NCBI GenBank assembly: GCA_000934455.1
Contig: KN894454.1
Location: forward strand, 1-22,400
DNA: 22,400 bases
Direction: 5' to 3'
Origin: Apostichopus parvimensis
Lineage: Eukaryota; Echinodermata; Holothuroidea; Aspidochirotida; Stichopodidae
Made by a program: the position numbers and the translations under genes. The notes under the pieces were generated by a model that saw only the letters and a list, made by a program, of their open reading frames with translations, ran no database searches and was not told where the DNA came from. Of the stretch, positions 1-13,400 are shown piece after piece (position 1 is the first letter of the stretch; every line of letters begins with the position of its first letter).

Positions 1-655
1 GTGGATTCAACTTTTAAGCCTAGGCCTATGCAATATTCTCTGTACATGCAGTCCACATGAAATTATCGATATAGCTTTGATCCCCCTCAGAGTCTGTATC
101 TCCCATGCCAGAACGGTGAACTTGAAGATTTTTGAATAATCCCTTAAAAGGCTATATCGCAAACTTGCTTTCACCGCTGAATGGAAACTCAGCGGACTTA
201 GTTATCGTTATGAACACTTCCACGTAACCTTTCATTCTCAAAATTTCATTCCTGATTCCAAATACACCTCCACTCTTGAACGGGGTTTAGTGAACTTTGA
301 TATTAATATGAAAACTTCCGCATAAGATTGCATTGTTCTCAAAACAAAAGTACTATAGTAGTTTGTGTCAATGTGACTGAGCCTCTGGTTATCAGGCATG
401 AGTTGTCCGACAGTGTCAAGTATTTTAAAGTTCATATTTTTATTGCACTACAGTGCTAGTAAATAAGCCTAACATTTGCTTCTGAAGTTTTAATGCTGGG
501 CTCCTATCTAGCCTAGTTGTGTATAGGCCATTATTAATGTGGCTTTAGTTCAGCTAAATTTTGAAAGCAGTTGTGAAGAGCAAATGATTCATATTTTAAC
601 CTACCTTTATATATGTATAACCATCTTTACTTTCCCTTTTATTTCCCACTCACAG
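1..655 (+). other. RPS27A upstream intron or 5' flank, no exon found
   Basis: The only clear signal is the polypyrimidine tract and AG acceptor at about 628-655 feeding the exon at 656. The first ubiquitin exon was searched for and not found. A weak, diverged direct repeat of about 100 bp (about 198-240 against 297-343, sharing an acttcc core and ending ttctcaaaa) is visible. I see no promoter. Confidence 0.5.
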
Positions 656-3184
<2,529 letters not shown>

Positions 3185-3239
3185 ATGATGATGAAGAAGA
3201 AGAATTGAGAATCGTTTTGTTTAATTCCTCTATGGATGG

Positions 3240-3245
3240 AATAAA
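3240..3245 (+). terminator. RPS27A poly(A) signal AATAAA
   Basis: A canonical AATAAA begins 56 bases after the TAG stop. The transcript should be cleaved about 15-30 bases further on, near 3260-3275, inside or just before a T-rich stretch (tctttattttgttcc). That gives a 3' UTR of under 100 bases, which is usual for ribosomal-protein genes. Confidence 0.85.
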
Positions 3246-3265
3246 ATTGAAAAAGTGAAAAGTTA

Positions 3266-6104
3266 CTTTGATGATTTCTGTCTTTATTTTGTTCCATTGT
3301 TAAATGGGTTTGTTAACACTGTTTCATGAAGTATAACCAAGCATTGTGGAAGGGGAAAAAGGGGTTGTGGAATCAATTTCATTGTGAAATGTTATAGACC
3401 ATTAAGAACAACTCTATATCACTCAGTTTGGAGGGTGTGGGGGGGATACAAATAACCTCTCAGACATCAGTCTCATGACCCACCTTAATCTAAAACTATT
3501 TGGGCAGCTCTTCAGAAACGACACTAAAGTGAATAATATTTTTTTAAAGACACCTCATAACATGTTACAATTGGGACAGATGATGTATGGTATTTAAATA
3601 TAAAGACAGACAATTGTTGGTAGATTGGTTATAAAGCACTGGATTTGTGTTCATAATTAGGACTATTGAGAATTGGTCTCCTCAACCATTTTAAAGGTTT
3701 ACAACTTCAACACTGGAATGGAATTTTAATTGAACTATGACCTATTGACAAATGCCTGCCTTAAATCGTCCCTCTGGTTGGCAAATTATGTTTATAGCAC
3801 ATGTTCAGCACTCCCATCTCCCTCCACGTGGGTGTTGCTTCACCTTTACTTAGTCATAGATGATCACATTGTCTTTCCCAACATTCCACATGTTTCCTTA
3901 TATTGTGTACACAAGTCAACGAGCCAAATAAATGAATATCCAGTTTGTTTCAACCATTCTCACAAACTTGTGTATCTGGTCATTGTTTTAATGACCTTAC
4001 ATCAAATGTTCTGTGGAAACGACCGGGAAGCAGCAAGTTTTGGAGGATTTGGGTTTTCTTCACTCCAGGCCTATAGAGAAATCACGTGTATTACACAGAG
4101 TGTTTTAATGACCTTAGATCAAATGTTCTGCGGAAACGACCGGAAAGGCAAGCTTTGGGGGGTTTGCAGGTTTTCTTCACACCGGACCTATAGAGAAATC
4201 GTGTATTACACAGAGAGTTGCAACATCCAGTACGATACCTTAACCATACAAAAAATTCTGCTTGGTTTGCTGTCACTGCCTAGGTCATTGTTATATTATT
4301 GGATCCAAATTCTAGCATTCAAAAGTGCTCCTGGTGGTGAGGACTTTCAAAATTCATTCCCAGATATTTGAGGTGTATTATAAGAGATGATTACATACTC
4401 TAGTGTGGGGAAATACAATGAAGTGTGGATTTTGAGGATGCATGACCACTATTCAAGCATGGCTATTCTGGTATATTTGAGTATTGTGGAATTTAACACA
4501 TATTAAGTATGTCCTGGCTAAATGCCTTTGGATTTTGCCATTTGCCAGTAGAGAAGGAAAAAAACACCAGCAAGTTTCAACCAGTAGACAAGAATATAAA
4601 TACATGATAAGTCACTCAGCAATAATCAGCCAAAGAATAGGCATGTTTCCGTACCTAACATAAGCCCTGTATACTTCCTATTATCATCAAATATTAATGG
4701 GCTACTCTCTTTAGCTGTCTGCACAGTAAATTATGCTTGTCTTAATTCAGGTGAACACCAACCAATTAGAACTTGATTTGAGCCAGTAGATTTTTTAAGT
4801 GAACAGGCATATTTTAGAAAGTGGATGAAATTGTGGGTTTCTAGGTCTGTGCAGATCAGTTGTGTGTTACATTTAATGAACAGAGATTGGTTCCATGCTC
4901 TTAGCAAGAGGATTAACAGGATCCTTTATGACTGCACACGACTTGTACGAAGTAATGTAACTGATAGAAATGTGATAAGAAAAGTTATATTTATTCAAAA
5001 TTATGAATTTGCACAAGTGAATAGAAATATTTCCATGCATCAAATCTCTGCAGAAGAGAGAGAACCATTCACCTTTAAACATGGCAACATATTCATTTTT
5101 AATCCTATAAGGTTCTATTCGAGAATTAGACCCAAACTGTTTGTGATTGAAGTAATAATCCACTTATCTTTGTTAACATCAATAAGTGGAATAAATTCCA
5201 ATATGAAAGTATTTGGTGAAATTCCACAGGTAACCTAACACTGTTACACATATAAATAAGACCGAATCTACCTGCAAACACATCCATTTCAAACCAAGAT
5301 GGTTATATCATCAATTGACCAGCTTGAAGAGTATAAACAGAGAATCTAGCGGTAGAGCCTAGTTGCTAGGGAGTTGACACTGGAGTAAGTCACCATATGA
5401 TTAAATAAGAGAAATAATTCTTTTTTGTTTGCTTTTGAGTCCAGACAATAAAGTTCAGTTGCAATAACTGATTGCAGTTAAAGCCTTTCCTCAATTCTCT
5501 CATCACCCCAACTGCCAAAATTACATTTTCACCTCTAGAAGCTAGAGGGAGCTAAACTAGAAGCAGAGGAATTCAGTAAATTTTTCCCTAAGGTATGTTT
5601 CACAGCATGTGTGTCTAGGAAAACTCAATTGGAAGGGGGGGGGGGGAGGTGCTGAAAAAATATTTCCTGGTGATTTTTCAGTCTATGAGGTTGCTCCTTT
5701 GAAAGATAAGTGGGAGGTGAGTTGATTAAGTGGCATTATATTTTCCGTGCTCACATTATCATTCTGTAAATAAATTAAACTTGAATGTCAACATCACTTC
5801 TGTGCACCATTCTCAAAATCACCTGCAGGCTGCTGAAAGTTTACACTTGTGTTTGTTACAAACACTCGTTAGTTTATATACTTTATATGACTTAGAGATT
5901 TTGAACACATGCAAGAACACCAACACTGGTAGTTAGATTGAAGTCTTCAGTATTTACATTATTTTCTCCAACACAAATAATTACTATCTTTATGCAAATA
6001 ACTCTTTTAATTTTAAAAAAAAAATGTTTGCACCTACCCATGGTATTAAAATTGACCATCTTATTTTGTTACTAAAATCCCATTACAACACAGGTCAATA
6101 TTTT
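3266..6104. other. Intergenic region between RPS27A and the fold-back element
   Basis: No recognisable gene. It contains a 117-bp tandem duplication (listed separately), a poly-G run near 5635-5648 and otherwise AT-rich unique-looking sequence. Open frames of 213 and 137 codons (3730-4371 and 4825-5238) resemble nothing I know. The first owes its length to the in-frame 117-bp duplication. Confidence 0.5.
3984..4217. repeat. 117-bp tandem duplication, two copies
   Basis: Copy 1 is 3984-4100 and copy 2 is 4101-4217. Both begin tgttttaatgacctta and run through tcaaatgttctg, ggaaacgaccgg, gttttcttcac and tatagagaaatc to ttacacagag. The unit is 39 codons long, which keeps an open frame of 213 codons going through it. 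The copies differ by scattered substitutions and small indels. Confidence 0.9.
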
Positions 6105-6707
6105 AAGGTGACCACAGTTTCACAAAATCCAGGGACAAGATATTGATGTTGACTCCCTAAAGTTGACATCTTGATGATCAAGGGTTAATTACCTACAACT
6201 CTACAGTTATAAGGAAGGGTGGAATTTTGAGGGCCTCTCAGTGCTTTGGTTGTTCTATTTATCAAGGATAATACTGGTCATGACAATACACATAGTTTGC
6301 ATGCCTTAGTTAGTTCAGAACATCTCATCGACAAAATAACATGTCCAAGATAAAAGTCAGACGCCAAAAAACAAAAGTTGAAAGTAATAGAAGTAACATT
6401 ATTTATCATCAAGTGCAAAACAATGTTTTCTATTGGAATTACCAGCTATGAAATTATTGCAGGATCTGGATTGACTTTATCTGTGAGTCATGAAAGAACT
6501 TTAAATTTGTAACTGTAAACAATCGCATCTTGTGTTCATGCCGTTTCTATTATTACTGAAGGTCAAACAGGTTAAAATTTATTCAGGGCTTTTCCCCATA
6601 TTTTGGGATATTCCCAGGACAGTACATTCACCTGGGATACAGTAAACCCCAGGTCCGTATAGTAAAACTGTAGATTGTCCCAGATAATCGGTGTGTCTAG
6701 TCACCTT
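6105..6707. mobile_element. Non-autonomous fold-back DNA transposon (MITE), hAT-like
   Basis: The left end AAGGTGACCAC and the right end (inverted) AAGGTGACTAG are terminal inverted repeats. An inner block, ccagggacaa on the left and ctgggacaat in the inverted right end, extends the similarity over about 40 bases. A direct repeat caatatttt flanks the element at 6096-6104 and 6709-6717, as expected of a target-site duplication (8-9 bp, with one spare base on the right). There is no transposase frame, so it would need enzyme from elsewhere. The 8-bp class and GGTGACC ends suggest the hAT superfamily; that assignment is inference. Nearby palindromes (about 6602-6653, tcccaggaca and cctgggatac) add internal fold-back structure. 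Confidence 0.72.
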
Positions 6708-6749
6708 ACAATATTTTGACTTAAATGGTTAAAGTTCATCGGTATTTGG

Positions 6750-6990
6750 TCTCAAGTTTTAAGATGCTCAAAATTGCTAGAAGTTTTCAAAGGTGCTTTC
6801 TTACAGGTTCTGATCCTTCAAGTTAGTCCCATCCATTGAAGAACATTAAAATAGACAATTAAATGTCTCAGTGTAGGTAACTGCTTCAAGAGTGACGGTT
6901 AAATGCCTGTTGATTAGGTGATTACAGGTGACCATTATCTGACTTTTCTAGCATATTTGAGGGAATAGTTGCTGATGACCCTTATAATGT
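6750..6990 (+). repeat. Dispersed repeat, copy 2 (intergenic)
   Basis: Second copy of the repeat seen at 2610-2880, in the same orientation and with the same block order (aaaattgctagaa at about 6769, tagcatatttga at about 6949, ctgatga at about 6971). It lies directly beside the fold-back element at 6105-6707. Family unknown. Confidence 0.55.
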
Positions 6991-7206
6991 TAAATAAGGA
7001 AGAGAAAGTTTTAAAAAGAGTTGAGTGGTTCATTTTCGTTTAGCATGTAAAAGGTCTCCAACGGACAATTACCTCGGAAGCAACATTTTCTTGACTTTCA
7101 CTTGGTGAAAAACCAGGACTTTGATCAATTGCAATCTTAGTTTGTGTGATACTGAGACATTTTGGTAAAAATTGTAGAAAATGGATGACTAGCTATGCTA
7201 ATAGTT

Positions 7207-7237
7207 TTTAATTGTTTATATATTAAAATATTTTAAT
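7207..7237 (-). terminator. Probable MTIF2 poly(A) signals ATTAAA
   Basis: On the - strand there is an ATTAAA at 7237-7232, about 57 bases past the stop, and a second at 7212-7207. No AATAAA occurs between the stop and these sites; the next one I see is at 6583-6578. Cleavage near 7185-7220 is likely but not proven. Confidence 0.5.
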
Positions 7238-7293
7238 TTGGTGAATTTAGCAAGCTTGGTCATTTCCCTCTCTTCGTCATTTATAACAGTCTC

Positions 7294-7463
7294 TCAAAAG
7301 TCCAAATCCCATTCAACTGGCTGCGGTTCCTGTTTCACTTCGTAGCATAGGATGGTGTCACCGGGCAAGTAGTCTAAAGGCTCCTGAAACATGACACCAC
7401 ACTCCATCTCCTTGGTTACCATGGCGACATCATCTTTATGATGCTTCAAGGAATCTAGCATCC
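7294..7463 (-). CDS. MTIF2: MTIF2 terminal coding exon 14: end of domain C2
   Basis: Encodes [20 protein letters not shown], then ECGVMF and [20 protein letters not shown], ending DLDF with TGA at 7296-7294. It matches the human [13 protein letters not shown] and GDRIVCYEE run and the acidic-aromatic end. The acceptor is tcaacccag. Confidence 0.97.
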
Positions 7464-10400
7464 CTGGGTTGAAGAAAAAAAAATTCAAAAGTTGGAATAA
7501 ATTCAGATCAGCTTTTATGCATAGCTAGAAATATTCTAAATAGGGAGTGAACGTGTTGGAGACAATTGGGGAAGGGAGGAAGGTTTTCCACTGCATTCTG
7601 GGATATTGATATTGGAGACCATAGTGTCAAATAATTGCAAATAATAATATAATTGAAAGAAATGCCCATAATATCAAAATGGACATCAAGAAATAAGACA
7701 TACCTTCATGTAAACTTTTATTATTTCGAAGCAATTTGAATCGTCCGTTTAGTACGAGTTGACCTTTGTTGACCCTGCAGCCAGCTACTGGGACCTTCTT
7801 CTTACCCACAGATATATCAAATGGTTGGATTACTGTCGCTTCGCCTTTTGAGAGAAATGTAAATGTAAATAATCGATCTATTACCAGTAAGAGGTCAAAC
7901 TTTGAAGGAGTTGAACCTAATTGTTTCTTGTAGGTTGGGACAAGAATTCAAGTATTAAGCCAAAATAATAATGTAGTATGTAGATAGCCAAATAGGTTGG
8001 TATGGTCATAGCAATACTGGTCAACATGGCTAAAGCCACAAAGGTTAACCTGCCACAGCCATATCGGTCGCCGTAGCAGGTTGACTGATTACAAAATAGG
8101 TCAACATGGCTGTGGCCAAAGAGATTACATGTCGTAGCTGTGCGGTTCAAACAATGCTAATGCAGTATTCTGACAATTACAATTATAAGTTTACACTGTG
8201 TATGGAATCACCTGATTTGATAGAGCAAACTGAGGAAAATGTGTCCTGAAGTCAAGTACCAGAACATCAGAAAAGAGTTCCAAACAACTTGATAATTGCA
8301 AAAGTATTACTCTTCTGCAAGTTGATGACAGATAACAGTCATTAGTGGAAGTGGAAAACCCCGTCAGCCACTTAAATAAGGAAAGGTCAAATCCTGACAC
8401 AGAAAAGCCATTTATCAAAAGATATGGTTGAGTTGAAAGCTTATAAGGTTTCCAGACTTTGACCTCAGTTGACTTCAAATGACCTTCAAATCAGCATCAT
8501 ATTTGAGCAAATATTTGGACGATATCTCTCACTAAAAGTTAAGGTCAATTGTTTTGTGTCACAATAAATCCCTGAGGTCTTTAATATTGGGACTTGAGAG
8601 AGTTTTAAGATATTGTGCAGTAATGTCTGACTAAACTTAGATACAAATCAAACAGCGGTAGCTATAAATTTCTACATAACTGCATCTGTACATATCAATA
8701 AGGCAATAGCCATAAACTTTGAAGAGATGTCTATGGCCAAATTGGTGAAGTAGATAAATGCTACATGGATAAATTTACACTCAGTTTCATCCACACTTTT
8801 CCAATTGACCAAAAAGGTCATTCGAAACGAGAAAATTACTTTAAATGTCATTCTCATGCTTGGATGATACCTACCGACGACTTCGTGGACTTCTTTGGGA
8901 GGAATTCTGACGCTGAGTTCATCTTTCAAGTCTTCTACAAATTTATAGATGATACTGTGATGTTTTATAGGGACTTGATTCTCGTCTGCATACTGTTGAC
9001 CTTCTCTGCTGACATCTACGTTAAAACCGTAGACAATACCTATCGTGACGAGAAATTATACCGACATGAGAAAAATAAGTTTCATATGTAACAATAGCAA
9101 GGAAGGATTCCTTTAAAACAATGGTCTTTGTTCTTTCTTTGGGACAACGCACTGCACCACACCCACCCTAACCCCACCCATATTATTGTGATGAAATATT
9201 ATACCGACATGAGAAATAAGTTTCATACGTAACAATTGCAAGGAAGGATTTCTGTAAAACAACATTCTTTGCTCTTTCTTTGGAAACCCCACCGCACCAC
9301 ACCCGCCCTAACCCCACCCATATTATTGTGACAAAATATTATACCGACATGAGAAATAAGTTTCATACGTTACAGTTGCAAGGAAGGATTTCTGTAAAAA
9401 CTATGTTTTTCTCTTTCTTTGGGAAACCGCACCACTTCCACCCTAACCCCAACGATATATATTGTGACAAAATATTATACCGACATGGGAAAATAAGTTT
9501 CATACGTAACAATTGCAAGGAAGGATTTCTGTAAAACAACATTCTTTGCTCTTTCTTTGGAAACCCCATAGCACCACATCACACCCCAACCACACCCATA
9601 TTATGTGATGCCATCGGTGCATTCTTTACCAACTCACATTTACTTATGTTTTTGATATGTCGACCGATTTTGATTCACTGTGCAAAATAAACCCAAGTTC
9701 TTGGCGAATACTATCAACCATGTCTTACACGAAATGAATCTGCAGTCATCCTTTTATGACACATTTGTATAAAACTCGCATCAATACAAACCTTGAAAGC
9801 CATGGGCCAGTTCTACGTCCTTATCTGATATCACCCCTACTCCGAACCTAAGAATCTCTAGTTTGCACTGGTGATGAGCACCGTAGGTCGACAGCACGTC
9901 CAGAATAGCTTCAACCGATCCATCGACATCACCTGAAGAGGAGAGATTGAAGGAAAGGGAAAAAAAATCCTTTAAGGTATATGCCTATCAATGACATATC
10001 ACTTTTTCAATCATTCACCACAAATTCTGTACAGATTTAGGACATTTGGTCTATTATGACTAATGTTGCAATCAATTCTGTTATATTTTTGGGTTTCACT
10101 TGTTTTAATGCATTTTTGTGCTACTGATCATTTTATAAAATACACTTGTCTTATACCATTCCTGTCATTGAACAGTATTATCTATTCAGTATGGTTGTAC
10201 TGTCCGGTTGTACTGTACGGTTGTACTGTACGGTTGTACAACATGGTTGTACTGTACTGTTGTACTGTACGGTTGTTCTGTCCGGTTGTACAATATGGTT
10301 GTACTGTACGGTTGCACTGTCCGGTTGTACCATACAGTTGTAATGTACGGTTGTACTGTACAGTTTTGCTGTACAGTTCTACCCTACAGTTGTACTGTAT

Positions 10401-13400
10401 GGTTCTAAAGTATGTTTAACAGCACGGTTGTTTGTTCACATCATGGAGGCTTTGGCTCTGCTTATCTGGAGATACAAGTTATATCCGTATGTGTTTTGTG
10501 ATGATTGATTGAGGAAAAGATGGACACCAATACGATAGTTTCTTCACAAATCTGGAACACATGTCCAGTGTTACTCCTCTACACTTATGGTATTTTGATT
10601 TTAGCAAACAACCAAGTGTGCCATCACTTTTTCTCATCAGCAAGTTTAGGCACTTGTACACTCAGATTGTGGGTAGCCCAACCACACTTTGTTTCAATGT
10701 TAATATCAGTGTTACTACTCAAAACATAATTTTCAGTTGCATTGAAGTTATTTGATTATCTTATCAATTTTGCTTTTATCCATGCTAAACATTTCATTCA
10801 CTATCCAACAGCAATCCCTCCCTCACCCCTCACCCTCCCCCCAATCCTCTGTTTCACCACCCAGTACCTCCTAACCCTACCTCCCACTACTTGCATAAGT
10901 CAATCTAAATTAACCTCCCTTACTCAGTCAGCTACTCTTACCTTTGATGACAATGTTCAGTTCAGGATCACCACTTCTAAAGCTCTCTTTGACCCTGCTG
11001 TACCTCTCTTGGGCCCGCCTGACCCTCACCTCTCTCCAGTTCATTGCTCTCTCCATCGCTTTCTTTGTTCTGTAAGCTAGTTGGTGTTCCTCTGCTTTCT
11101 TTGAGATAATTGTAGACTCTTCTTCAAGAGTCTGTTCCTTCTCAACCTCCTGTCTCCACTTCAAGACTTCCCTTGCTCGTTGCTGTTAAATGAAACCAGT
11201 TCAAAAAGTGTTTTGACTGAAAAGCGTTTGTAAACATCCATCTTGAGGTGTAGTTAGAGGAGGTGAAGGTACAGGGTGGTCAATGTGGGGGGGGGTGGGG
11301 ATGAGACGGAACAAGAGTTTGTAAACATCCATCTTGAGGTGTAGTTGGATGAGGTGAAGGTGAAGGGTGGCCAATGTGGGTGAAGGGGGGGGTGGGGATG
11401 AGACTGAAAAAGAGTTTGTAAACGTTCATCTTGAGGTGTGGTTGGATGAGGTTAAAATGAAGGGTGGTCAATGTGGGGGGGGGGTGGTGAAAAAGAGTTT
11501 TTAAATATTCACCATAAAATTGAGGTGTAGTTAGATGAGGTCAAGTGAAAGAGGGTAAAGTTTTGAGAGGGGGGGGAAGGGATGAGGGTGGAAATATGGT
11601 TACCAAAGATTGTATGGTGGGAAGGAGTATGGTCATATCTGGTCAAACATTTCTAAGTCTTTTTCTCATTTTGCTTGATTTTGGAACAAACATTGATAAC
11701 GTAAATATAACGACAATGAAGAACTCTGATTCAGGATGGATTAACTAATACGAGAAATTAGAGTTTAAGATCATGGATCAGAGCTTGAAAAGTGATAGTT
11801 ATTGTTCCGATGATTGGTCGATTTCATAGACGATTTCTATCATCAGCAAAAACCCAAGGAAAGACAATGAAAACATGAGAGAAAGAATACACATGAACAA
11901 ACAAACAGGTGAAAGAGAAATGGAATGAACTAAATAAACAAACAAATCAAATACATACAACAAACAAACATACGATACATATAAACAAACAATCAAATAC
12001 ATACAACAAACAAACATACAATAAAAGACAAAGGTAGATGTGCTAATGTATATGTATTTCTTTCTTAAGTAGTTTGACGTACCTCTGATTCGACCTGAAG
12101 GACCACATCCCCAGCCGATGGAGTCCCTTTCCAACCAGTTATCTCTACCGGTATAGAGGGTGCAGCCGACTTCACCGTCTGGCCTCTCTCGTCATGTAAC
12201 GTACGTACCCTGCACATGACATCCCCAGCGACCAGTACGGCACCTTTCTCTAGGGTACCTCTCTGGATGATGGCAGTTGCTATTGATCTATCAATAAAAA
12301 ATTTAAAAATAAATCTTTGCTAATGTTGACAAGTTTTATTACCAATTGAACATTTTAGGTTTTAAAAACATTTAGTTTTTAAGTGCCAAAATTTTTCAAA
12401 ACATATGCACACAAAGCTGAAAAATTTAAACTTGTAGCAAGACTAGTCAAATATTGTCTGATAAAAGCTATAATTTGCTGTTTTCAGGGTTTTTTTCCCC
12501 CCCCCCCCTTCTAACTTTTTTTTCAGTTCCTGAGTGTCCTTTGCTGTATCGATAATGTCAATGGCATAAACAGAAATTCCACCCAGGCCAGAGAAACATA
12601 AATCCCTCTTTTGCCCTGTCAATTAATTTTAAGATCTTAGTTTACACAGAGCTCCTGGTTTACCCTTTCCTCTTCTTCTCACTTCCTTCCACCCACTTCT
12701 GAGATAACACATACTTTTCTGTTCTTAGCAGTGTATTTAGTGACATGAAACAAGGGATCATGAAAATCTGAAGAAAATAACTTTTTTTTTCTTTTCATGA
12801 GTTTGTCGAGTAGAGGATCGATGTTAGTTTAGTCCCGACAAAGCTGCAAAGTTTCTTGCGGAAGTGTGGAACTCCAAAGATAAGATGAGAGAATATTTAT
12901 AATGTTCTGTGACTTTTATTCCTTCACTACTCCAGTCCCAAACTCCTTCACTCAATCTCTCAGGTCTCCATCAGTTTGCAGTCACTTCACTCAGCCACAC
13001 CCTTCATTTTCCCAACAGCCAGCACAACAACACAAAAGGCCAATTCCATGTCAAAGTGAACAGTGAACTCCCTTCTTCTCACACAATATCATAAGTAGTC
13101 TGTACATATAGCATACACTGTACAAACACACACACACATCTCTAACCCCTCTTGACCCCCATCTCCCATCTCCCAATGCCCCTCTCAGTTGTGAGAGTTA
13201 CTAGTTTCGTCTGAGGCACTACATTCGCTACTTGTGTTGAGAGCTCAGTGAGGCCGGTTGCATCACTGACTCGGTAGTACCTTTGTGCCCCAATTCCATC
13301 ACTGACGGTGGAAAAAAACACAAGTACCGACAAAGTCTCAAATTACCCTTTGCCTTTATCGACCCGTGATTCAACGATCACAGCTTCCACCGGTCCTGAC

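Noticed and set aside
3730-4371. 213-codon open frame on the + strand
   Set aside because: It starts at TTG, matches no family I know, and owes its length to the 117-bp (39-codon) duplication inside it. No splice-consistent neighbours were found.
4825-5238. 137-codon open frame, with an overlapping antisense frame
   Set aside because: It has a real ATG and a donor-like caggtaacc at its end, but the amino-acid content is like translated AT-rich DNA and nothing is recognisable.
10063-10419. Open frames across the 13-bp array, in three forward frames
   Set aside because: Direct by-products of a stop-free repeat whose length is not a multiple of three.
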